7,185 bases of DNA from Ruminococcus flavefaciens (GCA_004556875.1 SFFP01000090.1:1-7185); one strand, 5' to 3'. Positions 1 to 5,686 are shown, counted from the first letter of the stretch. Notes: generated by a model not told the origin, from the letters alone. Translations and numbers: made by a program.

Positions 1-1
1 T

Positions 2-199
2 CAGGGCTTCAACGAGAAGTACCTTGAAGTGGGCGACAGACTTGCTCACTGGTATGAGATAATACCAAAAGTGTTCATTTGCTCGCTGATATGCGCTATC
101 ATCATACATAAGCTGTATGACGGTGCGGCTTACCTCGTAAAGCAGGGCGTTGAGGCTATCAAGGCTGAAAAGGCAGCAAATGCGGAAGAAAGCAAATAA
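2..199 (+). CDS. C-terminal end of an unrecognised small membrane-associated protein (5' partial)
   Basis: This is an open frame entering from the left edge (frame 2) and ending at TAA 197-199, giving 65 visible residues. I do not recognise the family. Visible residues about 18-40 (YEIIPKVFICSLICAIIIHKL) form one hydrophobic stretch compatible with a single transmembrane helix. It is followed by an amphipathic segment and a hydrophilic, Ala/Glu/Lys-rich tail ending in EESK. The codon use (GCT, AAG, CTT, ATC rich) resembles the ribosomal genes downstream, so it looks native. A strong terminator follows its stop, so it is transcribed separately from the ribosomal operon and its function cannot be read from context. 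Confidence is high that this is a real coding end and very low on identity. Confidence 0.72.
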   Translation, partial: QGFNEKYLEVGDRLAHWYEIIPKVFICSLICAIIIHKLYDGAAYLVKQGVEAIKAEKAANAEESK

Positions 200-206
200 A
201 AATGCC

Positions 207-248
207 GTTCCCGAGGGTCAAAGCAGACCTTCGGGAACTCCTGTTTTT
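207..248 (+). terminator. Intrinsic terminator of the upstream gene
   Basis: The left arm 207-219 (GTTCCCGAGGGTC) pairs with the right arm 226-238 (GACCTTCGGGAAC) over 13 bp with one G-U wobble and a 6-nt loop (AAAGCA). A T-rich tract 239-248 ending in five Ts follows. It lies 8 nt after the upstream stop codon and separates that gene from the ribosomal operon. Confidence 0.93.
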
Positions 249-318
249 ACAGAAAGACATATAGTTAAAAGAAAAATACTGTTCATTAAAAATTTACAAA
301 TGTAATTTCTGCAAATTG

Positions 319-347
319 TTGATTTTGTCCCTTATATATGATATAAT
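319..347 (+). promoter_or_regulatory. Strong sigma-A type promoter of the S10-spc operon
   Basis: The -35 box TTGATT lies at 319-324, followed by a 17-nt spacer and a consensus -10 box TATAAT at 342-347. TG at 339-340 gives an extended -10 (TGATATAAT). The predicted start is a purine near 353-355. The 60 bases upstream (about 261-308) are rich in A and T runs and could act as an UP element. It is the only convincing promoter in the 473-nt gap before rpsJ, and its near-consensus form suits a ribosomal protein operon. Confidence 0.88.
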
Positions 348-401
348 AGTCTACGTTGAGTGCGCTGATATGTGCACTGACTGCAGAAGATATGCGTTGA
401 A

Positions 402-438
402 GCGGAAGGTTGCTGCCGGTATGGCAGGTAATTTCCGT
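402..438 (+). promoter_or_regulatory. Imperfect leader stem-loop, candidate regulator-binding and switch element
   Basis: The outer helix pairs CGGAA (403-407) with TTCCG (433-437), extendable by a G-U pair 402/438. The inner helix pairs CTGCC (413-417) with GGCAG (423-427) around a 5-nt loop (418-422). A purine-rich internal loop of about five bases per side separates the two helices, a layout often used by r-protein binding sites. The 3' strand TTTCCG (432-437) is also complementary to CGGAAA (561-566) in the terminator's left arm, so the two structures could compete. The pairing is seen in the sequence; the role is inference. Confidence 0.5.
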
Positions 439-558
439 GGAGTATGTCCGATTTTAAACCGGGCGATTGGGATATCGAACACAGTTTGTGGTAATTTTTC
501 ACGCAGCTTGCGTATGCGTGAGCTATGCTCTTTTTGTGCTCAAATATTGCTAAGACCG

Positions 559-589
559 CTCGGAAAACATCAGTTTTTCGAGTTTTTTT
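559..589 (+). terminator. Intrinsic terminator inside the rpsJ leader (attenuator)
   Basis: The left arm 559-568 (CTCGGAAAAC) pairs with the right arm 573-582 (GTTTTTCGAG) over 10 bp with one G-U pair and a 4-nt loop (ATCA). It is followed directly by seven Ts (583-589). It lies 205 nt after the predicted transcription start and 83 nt before the rpsJ start codon, so it would end the transcript before any gene unless bypassed. That position points to regulated or partial termination, not to the end of a gene. Confidence 0.87.
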
Positions 590-591
590 GT

Positions 592-638
592 CAGATAAGG
601 CATGAAACACACGGAAACGTGTGAATATCTCATATCTG
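592..638 (+). promoter_or_regulatory. GAAA-tetraloop hairpin nested in a second stem, just before the rpsJ ribosome binding site
   Basis: CACACG (608-613) pairs with CGTGTG (618-623) around a GAAA tetraloop (614-617). CAGATA (592-597) can pair with TATCTG (633-638) outside it. The element lies after the attenuator and about 20 nt before the rpsJ Shine-Dalgarno sequence. It may protect the 5' end of read-through or processed mRNA, or influence rpsJ translation. The structure is visible; its function is unproven. Confidence 0.5.
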
Positions 639-672
639 CGTCCCCGTAATTAATTCCAAGGAGGCGAAAATA

Positions 673-987
673 ATGGCAGTCAACGAAAAAATCAGATTCA
701 AGATCAAGGGCTACGATCACGCTACAGTTGACATTGCAGCAGCAAAGATCGTTGAGGCAGCTAAGAGAAGCGGTGCAAGAGTTTCAGGACCTATTCCGCT
801 CCCTACAGATAAGGAAGTTGTTACTATCCTTCGTGCTGTACACAAGTACAAGGACAGCCGTGAGCAGTTTGAAATGAGAACTCACAAGAGACTCGTAGAC
901 GTTATCCGTCCTACAGAGAAGACTTCAGCAGCTCTTGAAAAGCTTGAGATCCCGGCAGGCGTAGACGTAGTAATGGAGGTTAAGTAA
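673..987 (+). CDS. rpsJ: 30S ribosomal protein uS10 (S10; NusE)
   Basis: uS10 assembles into the head of the 30S subunit. As NusE it also works with NusB and NusG in transcription antitermination and transcription-translation coupling. The 104 residues match the usual family length of about 102-105. The start of the protein (IRFKIKGYDH), the loop of about residues 45-68 and the signature RTHKRLVDV (69-77) are all typical. AAGGAGG (658-664) sits 8 nt before the ATG. It is the first gene of the operon, directly after the structured leader, and so the first to feel any attenuation. An unusually long 111-nt structured spacer separates it from rplC. Identity is essentially certain. Confidence 0.98.
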   Translation: MAVNEKIRFKIKGYDHATVDIAAAKIVEAAKRSGARVSGPIPLPTDKEVVTILRAVHKYKDSREQFEMRTHKRLVDVIRPTEKTSAALEKLEIPAGVDVVMEVK

Positions 988-1098
988 TTAACCGCTGCTT
1001 CGCTTGAAAAGTACCGCTTGGGAAGCGGAATGACGGTGATCCGTCGGTCAAGTTGATGCGTAAATCATCAACCAATAACCTAACAGGAGGAAAAGAAA
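988..1098 (+). promoter_or_regulatory. Structured rpsJ-rplC spacer with three consecutive hairpins
   Basis: This 111-nt gap holds three short perfect stems in tandem. CCGCTT (1014-1019) pairs with AAGCGG (1023-1028); GACGG (1032-1036) pairs with CCGTC (1041-1045) around TGAT; GTTGATG (1052-1058) pairs with CATCAAC (1066-1072). None is followed by a T run, so they are not intrinsic terminators, and I see no good -35/-10 pair. GAAGC (1022-1026) can alternatively pair with GCTTC (997-1001), so the first stem may be bistable. The rplC ribosome binding site AGGAGG is at 1085-1090. Possible roles are an r-protein binding site, an RNase processing site or mRNA stabilisation. Confidence 0.6.
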
Positions 1099-1731
1099 AT
1101 GCAGAAAGGCATTATCGGCAAGAAGATCGGTATGACTCAGATCTTCGACGAGACAGGAAAAGCTGTTCCTGTAACAGTAGTAGAAGCCGGCCCGTGTGTC
1201 GTTGTACAGAAGAAAACTGTAGAGAACGACGGTTATGCAGCTCTTCAGCTGGGCTATGGCGACGTAAAGGTACAGAGAGTTAACAAGCCTATGAAGGGTC
1301 ACTTCGACAAGGCTGACGTAGCTTGCAAGAAGACTCTTAAAGAGTTCAGACTTGCAGATTGCGACGCTCTTAACGTAGGCGACATCATCAAGGCTGATAC
1401 ATTTGCTGTTGGCGACGCAATCGACGTTGTCGGCACAAGCAAAGGTAAGGGATTCGCAGGTGCTATCAAGCGCCACAATCAGCACAGACTCAAGGAAACT
1501 CACGGTACAGGTCCTGTACACAGACAGGCTGGATCAATGGGTGCTTGTTCATCCCCTTCAAGAATTTACAAGGGCAAGGGAATGGCTGGTCACATGGGTG
1601 CAGAGCAGGTAACTGTTCAGAATCTCGAAATCGTTAAAATAGACGCAGAGAATAATCTTATCGCAATCAAGGGTGCTGTTCCAGGACCTAAGGGCGGTAT
1701 CGTTTATATCGTTGACAGCGTAAAGGCTTAA
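1099..1731 (+). CDS. rplC: 50S ribosomal protein uL3 (L3)
   Basis: uL3 binds 23S rRNA early in 50S assembly and sends a loop toward the peptidyl transferase centre. At 210 residues it has normal bacterial length. The start IIGKKIGMTQIF (residues 5-16), the TSKGKGFAG motif (113-121), HRQAGSMG (141-148) and KGKGMAGHMG (158-167) are family hallmarks. The Gln that PrmB methylates in E. coli L3 lies in a stretch that reads ACSS here (149-152), as in other Gram-positives, so that modification is not expected. AGGAGG lies 8 nt before the ATG. rplD follows after 17 nt. Confidence 0.98.
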   Translation: MQKGIIGKKIGMTQIFDETGKAVPVTVVEAGPCVVVQKKTVENDGYAALQLGYGDVKVQRVNKPMKGHFDKADVACKKTLKEFRLADCDALNVGDIIKADTFAVGDAIDVVGTSKGKGFAGAIKRHNQHRLKETHGTGPVHRQAGSMGACSSPSRIYKGKGMAGHMGAEQVTVQNLEIVKIDAENNLIAIKGAVPGPKGGIVYIVDSVKA

Positions 1732-1748
1732 GGAAGGAGGAAGCGTAA

Positions 1749-2372
1749 ATGTCTACAATTTCAGTTTTTGATATGACAGGTAAGCAGGTTTCCGAGACAG
1801 AGCTTAATGATTCAGTATTCGGAATCACTCCCAACGAAGGTGTTATGCACGCTGCAGTTGTTAATTACCTCGCAAACCAGAGACAGGGCACACAGTCAAC
1901 ACTTACAAGAACAGAAGTAAGCGGCGGCGGCAGAAAGCCTTGGAGACAGAAGGGAACAGGTCACGCAAGACAGGGTTCAACTCGTGCTCCTCAGTGGGTA
2001 CACGGTGGAATCGCACTTGGACCTAAGCCAAGAGATTACAGATACGAGCTTAACAAGAAGGTAAAGAGACTCGCTATGAAGTCTGCGCTTTCTACTAAGG
2101 TTATCGACAACAACATGATCGTTCTTGATGCTCTCACACTTGACAGCTACAAGACAAAGACAGTTGTTGAAATGCTCAAGGCTCTCGGCGTTGAGGGCAA
2201 GGCTCTCATCGTAACAGCAGAGGCTGATGCAAAGGTTATCAAGAGCGCAGCTAACATCCCAGGTGTTAAGACTGCTGCTGTAAATACACTTAATGTATAC
2301 GACATTCTCAACTATGACAAGTTCATCGTTGTTAAGAATGCAGTTGGAAAGATCGAGGAGGTGTACGCATAA
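1749..2372 (+). CDS. rplD: 50S ribosomal protein uL4 (L4)
   Basis: uL4 is a primary 23S rRNA binder whose long loop lines the peptide exit tunnel near the macrolide site. Its 207 residues match the family. The tunnel loop is plain in residues 58-87, including GGGRKPWRQKGTGHARQGS (59-77). In gamma-proteobacteria L4 also represses its own S10 operon through the leader RNA, which makes it one candidate regulator of the leader here; that is inference. AAGGAGG (1734-1740) is 8 nt before the ATG. The last A of the stop codon is the first base of rplW (TAATG), so the two are probably translationally coupled. Confidence 0.98.
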   Translation: MSTISVFDMTGKQVSETELNDSVFGITPNEGVMHAAVVNYLANQRQGTQSTLTRTEVSGGGRKPWRQKGTGHARQGSTRAPQWVHGGIALGPKPRDYRYELNKKVKRLAMKSALSTKVIDNNMIVLDALTLDSYKTKTVVEMLKALGVEGKALIVTAEADAKVIKSAANIPGVKTAAVNTLNVYDILNYDKFIVVKNAVGKIEEVYA

Positions 2373-2665
2373 TGAAAACAGCTCAGGATATCATTCTTAA
2401 GCCTGTAATCACTGAGAAGTCAATGGACGATCTTCAGACAGGAAAGTACACCTTTAAGGTAGCTAAGGACGCTAACAAGTCCGAGATCAAGAAGGCTGTT
2501 GAAGAGCTCTTCGACGTTAAGGTTGCTAAGGTAAACACAATGAACTGCAACGGTCGTGCTAAGAGAGTCGGAAGATTCTATGGCAAGACTCCTGATTGGA
2601 AGAAGGCTATCATCACTCTTACAGAGGGTTCAAAGGCAATCGAATTCTTCGAGGGTATGGTTTGA
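2372..2665 (+). CDS. rplW: 50S ribosomal protein uL23 (L23)
   Basis: uL23 sits at the mouth of the peptide exit tunnel, where trigger factor and the signal recognition particle dock. It has 97 residues, which is normal. The N-terminal LKPVITEKSM (9-18) contains the conserved Glu at residue 15, in the region that contacts trigger factor. The RNA-binding half carries VNTMNCNGRAKRVGRFYG (54-71) and TPDWKKAIITL (73-83). Its start codon overlaps the rplD stop by one base, and GAGGAGG (2355-2361), inside the end of rplD, supplies the ribosome binding site. A 73-nt spacer with hairpins follows before rplB. Confidence 0.98.
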   Translation: MKTAQDIILKPVITEKSMDDLQTGKYTFKVAKDANKSEIKKAVEELFDVKVAKVNTMNCNGRAKRVGRFYGKTPDWKKAIITLTEGSKAIEFFEGMV

Positions 2666-2738
2666 TCCCATTTAAATAAGTAAGAGAGTTATGGGAGTAA
2701 TGCTCCCGCAAAAAATGCATTAAAGGAGAAAAGTTAAA
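2666..2738 (+). promoter_or_regulatory. rplW-rplB spacer with two mutually exclusive hairpins
   Basis: GGGAG (2693-2697) pairs with CTCCC (2703-2707) around TAATG, followed by a short A run rather than Ts. Alternatively TCCCA (2666-2670), directly after the rplW stop, can pair with TGGGA (2692-2696), which excludes the first hairpin. The rplB ribosome binding site AAGGAG (2723-2728) is just downstream. I see no terminator or clear promoter. The spacer is longer than most gaps in this operon and may tune rplB expression. Confidence 0.4.
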
Positions 2739-3572
2739 ATGGCTATAAAGACTTATAAGCCTACGACACCTTCGAGACGTCAGATGACTGTAACTGACTA
2801 CTCGGTTCTGTCAAAGGTTGAGCCGGAGAAGAGCCTTCTCGAACCACTCAAGAAGAAGTCGGGAAGAAACAGCTACGGCCGTATAACAGTTCGCCACAGA
2901 GGCGGCGGTAACAGAAGAAAGTACCGTGTAATCGATTTCAAGAGAGACAAGGACGATATGATCGCAGTTGTTAAGACTCTTGAGTACGATCCAAACAGAA
3001 GCGCTTTCATCGCACTCGTTGAGTACGAGGACGGCGAGAAGAGATACATCCTTGCTCCTAACGGATTAAAGGTCGGCGATAAGATCGAGTCAGGTGCAGA
3101 GGCTGATATCAAGCCAGGCAACGCACTCAAGCTTGCTGACATCCCTGTTGGTACATTCATCCACGCTATCGAGCTTTACCCTGGCAAGGGCGCTCAGCTC
3201 GTAAGAAGTGCAGGTAACCAGGCACAGCTTATGGGTAAGGAAGACAACTACGCACTCGTAAGACTTCCTTCAGGCGAGATGAGAAAAGTTCCGATAGGCT
3301 GTAAGGCTGCAATCGGTCAGGTTTCAAACATCGATCACGAGAACGTTAACTACGGTAAGGCTGGTCGTGTAAGAAACATGGGTTGGAGACCTACTGTTCG
3401 TGGTTCTGTCATGAACCCATGCGATCACCCACACGGTGGTGGTGAAGGTAAGTCACCAGTCGGACGTCCGGGCCCTGTTACTCCATGGGGTAAGCCAGCA
3501 CTCGGCTATAAGACACGTAAGAAGCATCACAGAACTGATAAGTTCATCGTAAAGCGCCGCAACGGCAAATAA
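2739..3572 (+). CDS. rplB: 50S ribosomal protein uL2 (L2)
   Basis: uL2 is among the largest and most conserved 50S proteins. It binds domain IV of 23S rRNA, supports subunit joining and lies close to the peptidyl transferase centre. It has 277 residues, normal for Firmicutes. Visible features are the N-terminal GRNSYGRITVRHRGGGNRRKY stretch (42-62), SAGNQAQLMG (157-166), MGWRPTVRGSVMNP (214-227), and the loop DHPHGGGEG (229-237), whose first His corresponds to E. coli His229. The basic C-terminal extension ends in KFIVKRRNGK. AAGGAG is 10 nt before the ATG. rpsS follows after 21 nt. Confidence 0.98.
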   Translation: MAIKTYKPTTPSRRQMTVTDYSVLSKVEPEKSLLEPLKKKSGRNSYGRITVRHRGGGNRRKYRVIDFKRDKDDMIAVVKTLEYDPNRSAFIALVEYEDGEKRYILAPNGLKVGDKIESGAEADIKPGNALKLADIPVGTFIHAIELYPGKGAQLVRSAGNQAQLMGKEDNYALVRLPSGEMRKVPIGCKAAIGQVSNIDHENVNYGKAGRVRNMGWRPTVRGSVMNPCDHPHGGGEGKSPVGRPGPVTPWGKPALGYKTRKKHHRTDKFIVKRRNGK

Positions 3573-3593
3573 TCTGAAAGGAGGAACTATTAA

Positions 3594-3878
3594 ATGAGCA
3601 GAAGTATCAAGAAGGGTCCTTATGTCCAGGAAGTTCTCCTGAAGAGGGTCGTTGCAATGAACGAAGCAGGTGAAAAGAAGGTTCTCAAGACATGGAGCCG
3701 TTCTTCAACAATATTCCCTGATTTCGTAGGTCATACATTCGCTGTACATGATGGTCGTAAGCACGTTCCGGTATATGTAACAGAGGATATGGTAGGTCAC
3801 AAGCTCGGTGAGTTTGCTCCTACAAGAACTTACAAGGGCCACGCAGGCTCAAAGACATCTAATAACGGTAAGAAATAA
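3594..3878 (+). CDS. rpsS: 30S ribosomal protein uS19 (S19)
   Basis: uS19 lies in the 30S head, near uS13 and the A-site finger of 23S rRNA. Its 94 residues fall in the usual 91-95 range. The start SRSIKKGPYV (2-11), the core TWSRSSTIFPDFVGHTFAVHDG (33-54), the HVPVYVTEDMVGHKLGEF segment (57-74) and FAPTRTYKGH (74-83) match the family throughout. The tail after HAGSK is short and polar. AAAGGAGG (3577-3584) is 9 nt before the ATG. rplV begins 20 nt after the stop. Confidence 0.98.
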   Translation: MSRSIKKGPYVQEVLLKRVVAMNEAGEKKVLKTWSRSSTIFPDFVGHTFAVHDGRKHVPVYVTEDMVGHKLGEFAPTRTYKGHAGSKTSNNGKK

Positions 3879-3898
3879 GCGGAAGGAGGAGCTCAGAG

Positions 3899-4234
3899 AT
3901 GGAAGCAAGAGCTTATTTAAGAAATGCTCGTATATCACCAAGAAAGGTGCAGATTGTTCTGGATCTTATCAGAAACAAGCCTGTTGATCTCGCTTTAGCT
4001 ACTTTAGATCTTACTCCTAAGGCTGCAAGTCCTATCGTTGCAAAGCTTGTAAAGTCCGCTCAGGCAAATGCTGAGAACAACTTCAGCATGGATAAGGATA
4101 ATCTCGTGGTTTCAGAGTGCTTCGTTACTCCAGGACCAATAATGAAGAGAATCATGCCGAGAGCACGGGGCAGAGCATATAGAATTTTAAAGAGAACATC
4201 ACACATCACAGTTGTTCTTAAAGAAAAAGAATAA
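3899..4234 (+). CDS. rplV: 50S ribosomal protein uL22 (L22)
   Basis: uL22 contacts all six 23S rRNA domains, and its beta-hairpin lines the exit tunnel beside uL4, where changes give macrolide resistance. The 111 residues match the family. RNARISPRKVQIVLDLIRNK (8-27) is the N-terminal signature. The tunnel hairpin covers about residues 79-97, including IMKRIMPRARGRAYRI. The end KRTSHITVVL (98-107) is the standard C-terminal motif. AAGGAGG (3883-3889) is 9 nt before the ATG. rpsC follows 19 nt after the stop. Confidence 0.98.
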   Translation: MEARAYLRNARISPRKVQIVLDLIRNKPVDLALATLDLTPKAASPIVAKLVKSAQANAENNFSMDKDNLVVSECFVTPGPIMKRIMPRARGRAYRILKRTSHITVVLKEKE

Positions 4235-4253
4235 TCCCAAGGAGGTTTGAAGA

Positions 4254-5042
4254 ATGGGCCAGAAAGTTAATCCGCACGGTCTTCGTGTCGGCGTTATAAA
4301 GGATTGGGATTCTCGTTGGTATGCAAACAAGTCCGATTTCGGCAATGCTCTCGTTGAGGATTACAACGTTCGTAACTTCATCAAGAAGAGCCTGTATGCA
4401 GCAGGTGTTCCAAGAATCGAGATCGAGCGTTTTGCTGATAAGGTTAGAATCCACATCCACTGCGCTAAGCCAGGTATCGTAATCGGCAGAGGCGGCGCAG
4501 AGATCGAGAAGCTCAGAGCACAGCTCGAGAAGATGATGAACAAGCAGGTTTTCATCAATATCATTGAAGTTAAGCAGCCGGATATGGACAGCCAGCTCGT
4601 TGCAGAGAAGATCGCTCTCGACCTCGAGAACAGAGTATCTTTCAGAAGAGCTATGAAGCAGTCAATCGGCAGAACAATGCGTCTTGGCGCAAAGGGTATC
4701 AAGGTTAAGGTATCAGGCAGACTTGCCGGTGCTGAAATCGCAAGAAGTGAGAGCTACCACGAGGGTACAATTCCGCTTCAGACAATCCGTGCTGATATCG
4801 ACTATGGTTTCGCTGAGGCTGATACAACATACGGTAAGCTTGGCGTAAAGGTATGGATCTACAAGGGCGAAGTTCTCAAGGGTGACGCTGCTAAGGCTGC
4901 TGCTCAGAGAGAAAAGCTCGAGAGAAAGAACGATACAAGAAATAATGACCGCCGTCGCCGTGACGACAAGCGTGACGGAAACAGAAGAGGCGGAAACAGA
5001 AATTTCAATCGTGACGCTAAAAGAGAAGGAGGTAACCAGTAA
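4254..5042 (+). CDS. rpsC: 30S ribosomal protein uS3 (S3) with an extended Arg/Asn-rich C-terminal tail
   Basis: uS3 sits at the mRNA entry channel of the 30S and helps unwind incoming mRNA. The start MGQKVNPHGLRVG is canonical. A KH domain follows, with its GxxG loop GRGG at 78-81. The C-terminal domain includes Arg131, Arg132 and Lys135 (in SFRRAMKQ), equivalent to the E. coli residues implicated in helicase activity, and SGRLAGAEIARSE (154-166). The conserved fold ends near KVWIYKGEVLKG (199-210). About 50 further residues form a disordered-looking tail rich in Arg, Asn, Asp, Gly and Lys, making 262 residues against about 218 in B. subtilis and 233 in E. coli. The gene end contains the rplP ribosome binding site and overlaps its start codon by one base. 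Confidence 0.97.
   Translation: MGQKVNPHGLRVGVIKDWDSRWYANKSDFGNALVEDYNVRNFIKKSLYAAGVPRIEIERFADKVRIHIHCAKPGIVIGRGGAEIEKLRAQLEKMMNKQVFINIIEVKQPDMDSQLVAEKIALDLENRVSFRRAMKQSIGRTMRLGAKGIKVKVSGRLAGAEIARSESYHEGTIPLQTIRADIDYGFAEADTTYGKLGVKVWIYKGEVLKGDAAKAAAQREKLERKNDTRNNDRRRRDDKRDGNRRGGNRNFNRDAKREGGNQ
5026..5033 (+). promoter_or_regulatory. rplP ribosome binding site embedded in the rpsC coding end
   Basis: AAGGAGGT, an eight-base match to the 16S anti-Shine-Dalgarno, lies inside the last codons of rpsC (the KREGG part of the tail), 8 nt before the rplP ATG. The rpsC stop and the rplP start share one A (TAATG at 5040-5044). The arrangement suggests that ribosomes finishing rpsC restart on rplP. Confidence 0.8.
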
Positions 5043-5467
5043 TGCTTCTTCCAAAGAGAGTTAAATACCGCAGAGTCCACAGAGGACGTCTTAAGGGTAA
5101 GGCATACAGAGGAAATAAGGTAACTTACGGTGATTTCGGTCTTCAGGCACTTGAGCCTGCATGGATCACATCCAACCAGATCGAGTCTGCCCGTATTGCT
5201 ATGACTCGTTATATAAAGAGAGGCGGTCAGGTTTGGATCAAGATATTCCCTGACAAGCCGATCACAGAAAAGCCTGCTGAAACTCGAATGGGTTCAGGTA
5301 AGGGTTCACCAGAGTACTGGGTAGCAGTAGTTAAGCCGGGCCGTGTTCTCTTTGAGATCAAGGGCGTTGCTGAGGAAACTGCAAGAGAAGCTATGCGTCT
5401 TGCTATGCACAAGCTTCCTATCAAGTGTAAGTTCGTAACTAAAGCAGAGCAGGAGGTTGAGCAGTAA
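5042..5467 (+). CDS. rplP: 50S ribosomal protein uL16 (L16)
   Basis: uL16 is a late-assembling 50S protein that helps position the A-site tRNA acceptor arm. Its 141 residues are normal. MLLPKRVKYRRVHRGRLKG (1-19), the core ALEPAWITSNQIESARIAMTR (36-56), and RMGSGKG (82-88), whose Arg corresponds to the hydroxylated Arg81 of E. coli L16, all identify the family. It overlaps rpsC by one base upstream and rpmC by one base downstream (TAATG at 5465-5469), so rpsC-rplP-rpmC form one coupled translation unit. The rpmC ribosome binding site AGGAGGT (5451-5457) lies within its last codons. Confidence 0.98.
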   Translation: MLLPKRVKYRRVHRGRLKGKAYRGNKVTYGDFGLQALEPAWITSNQIESARIAMTRYIKRGGQVWIKIFPDKPITEKPAETRMGSGKGSPEYWVAVVKPGRVLFEIKGVAEETAREAMRLAMHKLPIKCKFVTKAEQEVEQ

Positions 5468-5667
5468 TGAAGGCATCAGAAATCAGAGAAATGTCAGTTG
5501 ATGAGCTCAACGAAAAGCTCACAAGCCTTAAAGAAGAGCTTTTTGCTCTCCGTTTCCAGCTGGCTATCAATCAGCTTGATAACACAGCAAGACTCAAGGC
5601 TGTTAAAAAGGATATTGCACGCATCAAGACATCTCTGCGTGAGGCAGAGCTTGCTGCGCAGCAGTAA
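5467..5667 (+). CDS. rpmC: 50S ribosomal protein uL29 (L29)
   Basis: uL29 is a small two-helix protein near the peptide exit, next to uL23, and contributes to the chaperone docking surface. Its 66 residues are typical. The N-terminal MKASEIREMSVDELNEKL and the central ELFALRFQLAINQLDNTARLK (residues 24-44, with the conserved LRFQ...Q) are characteristic; the rest is a charged helical hairpin ending AAQQ. The ATG shares one base with the rplP stop. rpsQ follows after 19 nt. Confidence 0.97.
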   Translation: MKASEIREMSVDELNEKLTSLKEELFALRFQLAINQLDNTARLKAVKKDIARIKTSLREAELAAQQ

Positions 5668-5686
5668 GAAAGGGAGGATTTAGCTA

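Larger units (their letters stand above)
353..672 (+). ncRNA. Long structured 5' leader of the S10 operon, probable attenuating r-protein leader
   Basis: This is about 320 nt of transcribed, probably untranslated RNA between the promoter and rpsJ. Elements in order: a small hairpin 359-363/374-378 (AGTGC/GCACT); a longer imperfect stem-loop 402-438; a hairpin 499-505/515-521 (TCACGCA/TGCGTGA); an intrinsic terminator 559-589; a GAAA-capped hairpin inside a second stem, 592-638; then the rpsJ ribosome binding site AAGGAGG at 658-664. A terminator inside the leader, before the first gene, is the hallmark of transcription attenuation. In E. coli the S10 leader is regulated by protein L4 through attenuation and translation; that RNA is not recognisably the same, so the regulator here is unknown. 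No open frame in the leader has a convincing ribosome binding site. Confidence 0.72.

Noticed and set aside
290..308. Imperfect AT-rich inverted repeat (AAATTTAC / GTAATTT) just upstream of the -35 box, considered as an operator
   Set aside because: The sequence is almost all A and T, so such symmetry is expected by chance. It is better read as part of an AT-rich promoter upstream region.
499..535. Hairpins 499-505/515-521 and 520-523/527-530 followed by five Ts, considered as an earlier terminator in the leader
   Set aside because: The stem next to the T run (GAGC-TAT-GCTC) is only 4 bp and excludes part of the better 7-bp stem, which is too far from the Ts. It is much weaker than the terminator at 559-589.
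316..624. A 102-codon + strand open frame spanning the leader, with an internal ATG at 370, considered as a leader peptide or small gene
   Set aside because: It starts upstream of the predicted transcription start, has no ribosome binding site before 316 or 370, runs straight through the terminator stem and T tract, and its protein is Cys/Arg-rich and resembles nothing I know. A regulatory leader peptide cannot be fully excluded.
1048..1521. A 157-codon minus-strand open frame opposite rplC
   Set aside because: It is an antisense shadow of a highly conserved gene with biased codons. It has no ribosome binding site or promoter of its own, and uL3 explains the region fully.
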